From Lindgomyces ingoldianus (taxonomy: Eukaryota > Ascomycota > Dothideomycetes > Pleosporales > Lindgomycetaceae), in contig NW_022985165.1 of the NCBI RefSeq assembly GCF_010093535.1, positions 1 to 20,435 of the forward strand: a DNA stretch of 20,435 nucleotides, written 5' to 3'. The notes under the pieces are model-generated. The model worked only from the letters and a program-made list of their open reading frames with translations, was not told the origin of the DNA and searched no databases. The position numbers were made by a program, and so were the translations under genes. Below, one piece after another: positions 8,622 through 16,199 of the stretch; the first letter of the stretch is position 1; each line of letters opens with the position of its first letter.

Positions 8622-9795
8622 TATATAAAGATAAAACTACTATACTTATTATATAAAAATAAAGACACTTTTTTTTAATATTAGTAAAGAAAAATTTATG
8701 TTTTTTTTTACTAAATTAGAACTTTCCTGCCTCTACTACTAATTTAGACACCCTTGTATAAAAAGACTCTAAAAAATGCTAACTAGCGCTAGCTATAACG
8801 TTAATACTGCAGTGCTAGAAGAGATTAAGAAGTTTTACTACTTTTACTAATTATATAACTAGGCCTTATAAAAATTTAAGTTTATAATTAAAAATAACAC
8901 TTACTTTAACTATAAAGTTATTATTAAAGTTATATAAATTAATAATAAGAATGTTTTATATATTATTAATATAAACACATTATTTTAGGCTGCTACATTC
9001 CTAAAATCTATATCTATATAAGATACCTAGAATGCACTATGTAAATGCTAGATTAACACTTATTAAAGACCTTTAAACTATATTATGTATAACTCTAGTA
9101 TAAACTTTACTTTAAAAGATTTTTAAGCTTATATAAAAATTATAAGAGCTACATGTAGGCAGATGCCTATAAAAGTATATTAGGTAGTTAAAAAAGTTAA
9201 GCGTGTGCACGTACCTCTTTAATAAGCGTTTAACATCTTAAAAACTAAGCTAGGTAACTGTATAGATAATAAGGCTATCTTATAGATAGCAGTTAAGGCT
9301 CTAAACAACATAGCTAGCCTGCATAGTCTAGTACCCACGCTGCTAGTCTTTAGGGTATACCTAAAAATTAACTTAAACTTTTTACTATTACTAGACATTA
9401 TTACATAAGTAAGCGCTGTACAAAAAGTAATAAAAATACTTTAAAAGAACTATGTAAGAGTAAACATTAATTATATAATTAATACTTATAATAGCCTTAT
9501 AACATATAAAGTTCTTAACTTCTTTCTTAGCTTAGAGATTATAGCATAGAGAGAGAAAAAAGGCTAGACTAGCCTATATAAAATTAAGAGCATTAAAAGA
9601 AGAGACATTATTATTAAAAAAATAGCCTACTAAAGCTCTAATATACCTAGGTTAAACTGTACTATAAAGAAAAAAAAAGACAACTTACTTATAATAAATA
9701 ACCTAAATAAACTAATCTTTATATAAAAAGATCTTTTAAAGAAGAGAAAAAAAGAACAGCTTTATAAAAATGCTATAAAGGCAGAACTAAAGCCT
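8622..9795 (+). pseudogene. Copia integrase (D,D,E changed to N,N,K)
   Basis: The integrase would join element DNA to the chromosome. The frame from 8701 is continuous through the domain and on into RT. It opens with the zinc-binding start of Copia integrase ('F-x-H-P' and 'K-R-L' at about 8746-8770). The rve core then has its first Asp at 8968 (now AAT, Asn), its second at 9091 in a 'D-x-G-x-N-F'-like motif (now AAC) and the catalytic Glu at 9199 (now AAG, Lys). At about 9270-9350 comes the strongly recognisable fungal Copia segment 'L-V-P-T-L-L-V-F' followed by a Tyr-containing stretch, with several Gly/Pro codons turned to Ser/Arg/Leu by transitions. All changes fit RIP. It extends to about 9700 before the linker to reverse transcriptase. 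Confidence 0.85.
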
Positions 9796-10304
9796 ACTAT
9801 AGACTAAGCCCCTTAGGATAGCAATGCCGCACTAGTGCAAAGGGAAGATATAGATACTAGAAGAAGTAAAAAGTAAAAGAAACCTGCATAAAGTCTAGAC
9901 TAGGTATTTCTAACCTAAAAGAAAAAGAATAATTAAGCCTTATCTATTAAGCTTTATATAGACAGTGTAATTACTACACCTAAAAAACTATTTAAAAAAT
10001 TAGACTATATAAAGATAAACACCTTAATTACTAATAGCACTTTTAAGGTTATAGTGTATAACTTAATAAGGCATAAAAGTTAGATTTTTAACCTCTGCCT
10101 TATATAAAAAGTAAAAGGTAAAATAACCTAACTATATAAGAAATCTTACCTAGTGTTTACTAGCTACTTAGATAAAATAAATTTTTTTTTTTAACCTAGT
10201 TACTAACTATTTAAAAGATAAGCTAAAGACTACTTTTAGCTATAAAAGTAAGCCTAAAAGCTATATATAGAATGCATTTTAAACTGCGTAATATTATATA
10301 AGTA
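9796..10304 (+). pseudogene. Copia reverse transcriptase, N-terminal part (inner copy)
   Basis: This is the start of the RVT_2-type reverse transcriptase, in the same frame as the integrase, so the polyprotein was one reading frame here. Around 10080-10180 it reads like the 'R-I-F-N-x-R-L-V ... V-K-G-K-T-T ... Y-E-K-S' stretch of fungal Copia RT, with Arg/Gln/Trp codons changed to stops. It is collinear with 151-657 of the outer copy. The minus-strand transposon at 10305 splits it from 11405 onward. The catalytic RT Asp pair cannot be placed with confidence. Confidence 0.75.
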
Positions 10305-11402
10305 ACGTACCTAACGGGTTGGCCGGCTACTTTTCCCAAGCCCCTACTAAAACCACCCTATTCTCTCACAAAACAGCCCACTTTAGCCCTATATAAAGTA
10401 ATACAACATAAGATATTATTTAGAGTCTACTTTTGCTACTTGCTTATATGTACGTAAGTTATGCCTAGTCTAATTACACTGCCTGCATTGCCTTTAACTT
10501 AGCTTACCTTCTTTAGCGCGCACTTATGTCTTTAGCTTCTTCCTATTACTACGCGCTCTAAACTCCTTTAGAGCAGTTAGACAAGCTCTATTCTTAACTA
10601 TTAAGGTTTTTTCTGCCTAAATCTACTTCTTTTTATGTAATCTATGTTATGTAGTAGCCTTATTTACTAATTAAAGCTTTGTAATTTTATAGCTTACCCT
10701 ATTATATTAATGCCCTAGATAACTGTTATCTACTTTTTATTACTTTACTGTATTACCTTTAGCTGTCCTTATCTCTTTAAAGCTGTAATAACTGCTCTAG
10801 TTAATATCTAGCCTATTATAAAGCTTAACTTATTAAAGTTATACTTGTCTTTATCCTAGATACTGTACTTAGCTTTTATGTTAGCTACTAGGCAAAACTA
10901 GCCCTAGATAACCTCTAGATCCTTATAAAGCGCTCTTTTATAATTATACTTATAATTAAACTTTATTATAAACTTAGGGCCGTGCTTAACCTACATACTA
11001 GGCTAGTTTAAGCTAACCTAGCCTAGATTGCGCTTTATAGGCAAGAAATTAGCTATATTAGCCACAGCTGTGAGCCTAGGAGGAAATCTGCATATAATAA
11101 GCTTAAGTATGTACTTAACAACTACCTTCTTTTTAAGCTTAGTTAGATTCCTTAATTTAGGCTAGCATTCTACTTGTAAAGGCTGTCTAGCGCGTTAATT
11201 GCTTAGTGTTGTGTAAGAGACATTATAGATAGCTGCAGCGCGTTATAAGGAGAGTTTTAAGTCTTATTTAAAAGCCTAAAAAGCAAGCTGTATCTAACGT
11301 TCTTTAGAAGAGTTAATCTAGTGTTGTTGTTAAGGCATTATGTAGATAGATAGAGTTTAGTAGGGGCTTAGCAAAAGTGGCTGGCCAACCTGTTAGGTAT
11401 GT
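10305..11402 (-). mobile_element. Internally deleted Fot1-like element of a second family (1098 bp)
   Basis: It has terminal inverted repeats of about 45 bp (10305-10349 and 11358-11402), distinct from those of the other elements except for the shared outermost ACGTAC / ACATAC. TA duplications lie at 10303-10304 and 11403-11404. The outer Copia copy at about 650-665 reads through the site uninterrupted, which proves the insertion. Orientation is minus. It carries the beginning and the end of a Fot1-like transposase and lacks about 0.74 kb between, with the junction near 10703-10710. It sits in the Copia reverse transcriptase. Without its own catalytic core it could have moved only with a helper enzyme. 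Confidence 0.9.
10416..11293 (-). pseudogene. Fot1-like transposase remnant with deleted catalytic core (second family)
   Basis: Read on the minus strand, the start codon position (11293-11291) is ATA instead of ATG. The N-terminal DNA-binding part and the first catalytic motif (Y-N-F-N-K, Asp changed to Asn) are present. The sequence then jumps near 10703-10710 from the segment after that motif to the basic C-terminal tail, so the second and third catalytic Asp are gone. The C-terminal zinc knuckle is recognisable as C-R-Q-C-x4-H-x4-Tyr, keeping both first cysteines. The TAA at 10418-10416 matches the stop position of the other family. Many in-frame stops are present. Confidence 0.82.
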
Positions 11403-11404
11403 TA

Positions 11405-12650
11405 TATATTTAATTAATAGATAAGCTTATGCGCATGCTATACATACAGCTACTAAAGAAGATGCGCTAGAGCTTTTTACTAAATACAATACTCTAGGTT
11501 GTATAACTCTTATATAAAGCTGCTAAATTAGGACTATATTAGTTTAAAACATACTATAACTACTATAAAAAAAAGCTATGTATGCACATCTTTTTATACA
11601 ACCTCTACTTTTTAATTACTAATAAAAAAGAGCACACCTTTAGTATTACTAGCTTATAAATAGACAACACTTTAAGCCTTATAATAAAAGATTTTATGTA
11701 AAGAAAAGAAAAAAAACTATAAAAAGTAAAGTTTTATATAAAAAGTAAAACTATTCTAGTAAAAAAGCAGCTTATTAAGTTTAATAGTAAAAGGATTAAA
11801 CTTACACATAACATAGTAGTCTTTACTTAAAAAAGATAAGTAAGATACTTTTATATAATTAACTTAAAAAATAAAAATGCTATATAATAATATATTAAGT
11901 AACATGTAAAAAAAGTATATATTACATCTATATGTTAACTAGAGGTAGCATTTAACCTATCTATTACTGCATAAACTATAAACACTTTATATAATAACAT
12001 TAACATACTTAACACATAAATTTAATAGTAGATAGATAATAGTAAGTATAGTTTTACCTTCTTACTATTATAGCTTAATTATGTAAAGCTGTTTATTTTT
12101 ATAAATAAATTATTTACTAATAATAAAATCTTTAGCTTATAGCTAGAATTCTTAATTATACTAAGTAATAAAGACTATATAAAGTAAAGTAACTACTTTA
12201 AAATACTAAGTAACATTATATACTAGAATTCTACTAAGTGTAAAAAAGTAACTAAGAGTGTTCTTACTAGTAAACTATATAAAATAGTTAAAAGGTTTAA
12301 TAATATAATTACTTTTAGTATAACTTTATAGTAAATTATATAAATACTTAAACTGCTACTAATTCTAGTAGTAATCTACATAGATTTAAGGTTTTTATAT
12401 AATTACCTTATTAAGCTAAGCACTACTAGTAAAAAGTAACTTATAATTAATATTATGTTACTTTATAAATTATATAAAAAAAAATTACTAAAATTAAGTA
12501 GATTAATAGTAAAAATAACTTAGTAGATGTATACATAAAGAAAACACTAAATTAGGCTTTTTAATTATTAGTCCTAACTAACTGCCTCTCTGTCTAGATA
12601 GAAGCATCTGTGGACTAGCTAGATTTTGTGCGTAAAGATGCTTTAGACTA
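11405..12650 (+). pseudogene. Copia reverse transcriptase C-terminal part and RNase H (inner copy)
   Basis: This continues the polyprotein after the inserted transposon, but in shifting frames. At about 11642-11680 it reads like the fungal Copia 'L-Q-T-D-D-T-L' segment, here with the Asp pair as Asp-Asn after Ile. RNase H follows: an 'I-x-S-I-C-Q'-like segment at about 11910-11945, the 'F-I-F-T-D' strand at 12092-12106 with Asp now Asn (codon 12104), then the 'K-C-K-R-V-T' motif near 12238 and an 'Y-x-D-x-x-x-L-Y' motif near 12375. It degrades the RNA strand during reverse transcription. The domain fades out near 12600-12650 by codon texture. The outer copy's equivalent is 14366-14832. Confidence 0.75.
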
Positions 12651-12983
12651 ACTAGACTTATAACACCTTTATATAAAGCCTATTTTTTTTTATATATTAT
12701 ACGCACTTATCTTTCTTATTATAAAGATCTGTTACTGCTAGCACTGTATAAAAAGAGAAAAGAGCTAGAGGATTATACAGCAGGGCTTAGAAAGCAAAAG
12801 ATAAAGAAAAGAAAAGCTATTTACATAGCGCAACTAGCCTAACCTAACACACAGCATTACTAGGGGCAAGTCCTAATAAATAGAGTAGAGTAAAGGCAGA
12901 ACATAATTAGATAGACTTACATAGATAAAAGAAAAGTAACGCGTACAGAAGGCAACTTTTTAGATAAAAAGAAAAGTTGCTAG
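12651..12983 (+). other. 3' untranslated part of inner Copia
   Basis: No coding pattern is visible. The composition is less AT-rich than the pol gene, and purine-rich runs increase toward the 3' LTR, as expected for the polypurine primer region. It ends with a short hairpin (12952-12980) a few bases before the LTR. Confidence 0.5.
12952..12980 (+). other. Hairpin enclosing the purine-rich primer region before the 3' LTR
   Basis: GCAACTTTT (12952-12960) and AAAAGTTGC (12972-12980) are perfect 9-bp arms. The purine-rich AGATAAAAAGAAAAG lies across loop and right arm, and the LTR starts at 12984. The position fits a polypurine tract for plus-strand priming; the pairing may be incidental. Confidence 0.45.
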
Positions 12984-13048
12984 TGTCTGTACACAGTAGT
13001 AGTGTTATAGTCTAGATATAAGTAATTGCACATAAGTAAAACTATGTA

Positions 13049-14148
13049 ACGTACTTCATAGGCGAGTTGCTCACACACCTAAGTCGCTTACTTTTGCCAA
13101 GACCCCACTAAACTACCCTTTCTACACTAATGCATTCCCCACAACACTACTTAGACGCGCTAAAAGAACGTTAGATACAGCTTACGCTCTAAGCTTTTAA
13201 ATAAGACATAAAACTCTTAAAGAAATGTGCTATAGCTATGTGTAGGGTCCTATAAAAGACAATAAATAACTATAGCGCTAGACAACCTTTACAAGCTAAT
13301 TCTACAGCTAAATTATAGAAGCTAGGTAATAAAAAGAAGCAGGTGATTATTAAGACTATACTTAAGCTATATGCGCAAGGAATTTCCCCTTAGATAGCAT
13401 TTATAGCTAATATAGCTAATTCTTTGCGCGCTAAGCGTAATCTAGGCCATATTTACATAAACTAGCCTAGTACATTTGTAAAGCGTTATTTAGAGCTTAA
13501 AGTAACATTTAAGCGTAAGTACAACTATAAGAGAGCCCTCTGCGAGAGTCCTAGGGTAATTTAGGGCAGGTTTAGCCTTGTAGAGAATATTAAAGCTAAG
13601 TATAGCATCTAGGATAATAACACGTACAACTTTAGCAAGACAGGGTTTATAATTAGCTAAATATCTCTTAACTATACTTGCGCTTAAAACTTTACTTTAA
13701 GCTCTAAATAACACTTTATAAACGTACTAGGCTAGTTTATGTAAACATAGCCTAGATTACGCTTAGCGCGCAAAGAATTAGCTATATTAGCTATAAATGC
13801 TATCTAAGGGGAAATTCCTTACGCATATAGCTTAAGTATAGTCTTAACAATTACCTGCTCCTTTTTATTACCTAGCCTTTGTAATTTAGCTGTAGAATTA
13901 GCTTATAAAGGTTGTCTAGTGCTATAGTTATTTATTGTCTTTTATAAGACTTTATATATAGCTATAGCACATTTCTTTAAGAGTTTTATGTCTTATTTAA
14001 AAGCTTAGAGCGTAAGCTGTATCTAACGTTCTTTTAGCGCGTCTAAGTAGTGTTGTAGGGAATGCATTTGTGTAGGAAGGGTGGTTTAGTGGGGTCTTGG
14101 CAAAAGTGAGCGACTCAGGTGTGTGAGCAACTCGCCTATGAAGTACGT
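13049..14148 (+). mobile_element. Foldback derivative of the Fot1-like transposon, copy B (1100 bp)
   Basis: It has the same structure as 7521-8619 but the opposite orientation: arms of about 477 bp (13049-13525 and about 13670-14148) and a loop at about 13526-13669. The loop carries plus-strand transposase codons ending at the motif read here as Y-N-F-S-K-T-G-F. TA duplications are at 13047-13048 and 14149-14150. The 5' LTR of the same Copia has one TA at this site, so the insertion followed the Copia. The loop keeps an unusually GC-rich patch (about 13532-13573), much less mutated than the equivalent in the full transposons. Confidence 0.92.
13670..14148 (-). repeat. Long inverted arm of foldback copy B (pairs with 13049-13525)
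   Basis: It is the reverse complement of the left arm over about 477 bp. Within the outer 57 bp, left and right differ at only two sites, both transitions. Confidence 0.87.
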
Positions 14149-14365
14149 TATTTATGTTATATAATGCTTATGTGTAAACCTTTATACATAAACATCTAGA
14201 TATCCCCCTTTTCCTTTATATAGAGAAAAGATAAGAGTAATAGAACTAGAAACATGTTGCTCTTACTTTACCTACCTTGTACGCTGTGCACACTGTACAC
14301 CACTCTTACTCTTGCTACTTAAGTGCTTATACTATAAGCAGCTAGCTGTTAGAGCCTATTTAACA

Positions 14366-14832
14366 AGTAAAACTATTTTAGTAAAAAAGCAGCCTATTAA
14401 GTTTAATAGTAAAAAAATTAAACTTATACATAACATAGTAGTCTTTACTTAAAAGAAATAAGTAAGCTACCTTTATATAATTAACTTAAAGAATAAAGAT
14501 GCTGCATAATAATATGTAAAGTAACATATAAAAAAGGCATATATTATATTTATATATTAACTTAAGGCGGAATTTAACTTGTCTATTACTACGTAAACTA
14601 TAAACTTTTTATATAATAATATTAACACGCTTAATGTATAAATCTAATAGTAGATAGATAATAGTAAGTATAGTCTTACTTTCCTACTAGAATAGCTTAA
14701 TAGTGTAAAGCTGTTTATCTTTATAAATAAATTATTTACTAATAATAAAATCTTTAGCTTATAGCTAAGATTTTTAATTATATTAAGTAATAAAAACTAT
14801 ATAAAGTAAAGTAACTACTTTAAAATACTAGG
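14366..14832 (+). pseudogene. Outer Copia RNase H region, right-hand piece
   Basis: It continues the outer Copia from 2871 and begins with the duplicated AGTAA (14366-14370). It aligns without large gaps to about 11745-12215 of the inner copy, including the 'F-I-F-(T/I)-N' strand, again with Asp changed to Asn. It is cut at 14832 by the Gypsy LTR. The inner copy continues past this point as ordinary pol sequence, so the rest of the outer element once existed and is missing from the window. Confidence 0.8.
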
Positions 14833-14993
14833 TGTCACGGTATCCTCCCCGGATCCCAGACATAACTGTATTAGACACGTACTAGAGTATTATTAGTGCA
14901 CGTTTGACACAAACACAACACAACACAGACATAAACTTAAGCATAAACTGCCTTAACACTAACTAAACCTAGAATAGGCTTAATTTATACTTA
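14833..14993 (+). repeat. 5' LTR of the Gypsy element
   Basis: It starts TGTCACGG and ends TATACTTA (probably once ending CA). It is the same length as the 3' LTR, with 14 differences by eye, all transitions; at 11 of them the 5' copy keeps C or G. Confidence 0.92.
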
Positions 14994-15157
14994 AAGCGCT
15001 TAGACTTCTAAGCTAAGTATTTAATTACTAATTTCCTTCTAAACCTTTCTATTCCTTACACAACGTCTTGTACCTACTATAATACCTTACGTAGTAATTA
15101 AACTAGACCTCTGTAAAGCTCTATAACCTTACTTATACATAATTATGACATTACATT
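14994..15157 (+). other. Gypsy leader between 5' LTR and Gag
   Basis: This short AT-rich leader has no coding signal. A primer binding site is expected immediately after 14993, but I could not match AAGCGCTTAGACTTCTAAGC to a known tRNA end with confidence, and RIP may have changed it. Confidence 0.4.
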
Positions 15158-16163
15158 ATGTTAAAACTTTAGCTAAGAATAGCCTCTAAATCTAATCTAA
15201 TAAGCTTAGTACTTGTATAACTCTAAGCTATTAAAGTAAGCTAAAAAGCCTTCTAAAAAGCGCTTACTTTATAAGAAAGCTGCTACATTATAAGCTTTAA
15301 AGCTTTTTAAAAGGACTTTAAAGAACAGCTTTGCGTTATTAAGTAGTCTGTTTCTACCTTAACTTCTGTTATAGTAGTAGGAACTAAGAACTTACTAGCC
15401 TTAAAGCTTACCTAGAAGTCTAGAGATAGCTTAACTCTTTCCTGCCTAACGCTGCCTATAACTTGTAACCCTTTTAACTTAGTAATAAAATCTAACTAAC
15501 TTCTTAATCCCCTGCTGTTTAATAGAAAACAGAAAGACTTACTTTCCTTTTTATATAAGCTTTAATACAAACTTAAAGAAAATATAGACTAATTCCCCTT
15601 TAAACGCTTCTAGTTACTATATGCCTACTCTTAACTTAACTATAACATAACAGCCTTAATTAACTTACTAATAAATAAGGATATTATTAACCTAGATTAA
15701 TTTATAGTGTTTTTATAAGTAACTTATAAAGACCTAAATAAAAAGTTAACAGCCCTAAGTTACCTAAACACTTTATAATAAAAAAAGAAAAGCTTTACCT
15801 TACACTTTGCTAAGTTCTGCTAACTTACATCTAATACAGGCCTAAATAAAATAGGTCTAATTATAGCCTTATATAACTCCCTCTTAACTAAACTGCAACA
15901 CGCTATAGTAGGAGAACCCCTCCTAAATAACCTTAACATGTATGTGAACCTAATTGCTACCTATAATAATAACATAAGGTTCCTTTCTATATAAGCCCTA
16001 ATACGCCCCTAAACTAGCGCAGTTGCAAATAAGGACTTTAACATAATAAAAATTAATTTAAATTATGCTCTAGTTAGTTCTAGAAAGCGTAAAGATTATA
16101 AAAAGAAAAGTTAATATTTTAAGTGCAGTAAGCATAGTTATATCTTTTAAAACTGCTTTATTT
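15158..16163 (+). pseudogene. Gypsy Gag with CCHC zinc knuckle
   Basis: This is the particle protein that packages element RNA. One frame (position 15158 phase) carries recognisable Gag texture from about 15480 through a zinc knuckle at 16115-16156, read as Tyr-x2-Cys-x4-His-x4-stop-x-Cys region, with the first Cys changed to Tyr and a Gln changed to a stop. The ATG at 15158 is in this frame and is a plausible start, though not proven. The segment between about 15730 and 16060 has few stops and matches the retrotransposon Gag domain pattern (hydrophobic helices with 'L-N-x-L' steps). Stops are of TAA/TAG type, as RIP gives. Confidence 0.75.
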
Positions 16164-16199
16164 CTTTTTCTTAAGTCTACGCAAGTAGCGCTGCTAGTA

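Larger units (their letters stand above)
2872..14365 (+). mobile_element. Inner full-length Copia LTR retrotransposon, host to four further insertions
   Basis: Both LTRs begin TGTCTG and end TTAACA. They are 280 bp each (the 3' copy after removing the inserted foldback element and its duplicated TA). The element is flanked by the 5-bp duplication AGTAA (2867-2871 and 14366-14370). It entered the pol gene of an older copy of the same family. Removing insertions at 4482-6345, 7521-8619, 10305-11402 and 13049-14148 with their TA duplications leaves about 6.3 kb, an ordinary Copia size. Gene order read through RIP stops is Gag with zinc knuckle, protease region, integrase, reverse transcriptase, RNase H, which is the Copia order (integrase before RT). 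It cannot be active. Confidence 0.93.
12984..14365 (+). repeat. 3' LTR of inner Copia, split by a foldback element
   Basis: It matches 2872-3151. Without the insertion at 13049-14148 and its second TA it is exactly 280 bp. It is followed by the AGTAA duplication at 14366-14370. The first part is more decayed than the 5' LTR and the last part less decayed. Confidence 0.92.
151..14832 (+). mobile_element. Outer Copia LTR retrotransposon, truncated and split in three pieces
   Basis: The pieces are 151-940, 2809-2871 and 14366-14832. They are collinear with the pol gene of the inner Copia copy: 151 aligns with 9796, 940 and 2807 align with either side of about 11682, and 14366-14832 aligns with about 11745-12215. 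The 5' part (LTR, gag, most of integrase) is missing at 151. The 3' part is cut off by the Gypsy insertion at 14833. A Fot1-like element (941-2806) and the inner Copia (2872-14365) interrupt it. It is the oldest layer of the nest, because everything else except the flanks lies inside it or abuts it. Confidence 0.85.

Noticed and set aside
8468..8668. Minus-strand open frame of 66 codons
   Set aside because: It is part of the right arm of foldback copy A: terminal repeat plus the first transposase codons in reverse. It is a stop-free stretch by chance.
14827..14832. Possible target-site duplication for the Gypsy element
   Set aside because: The bases before the 5' LTR (ACTAGG) and after the 3' LTR (TGTCAG) do not match in any 4-6 bp register, even allowing for transitions.
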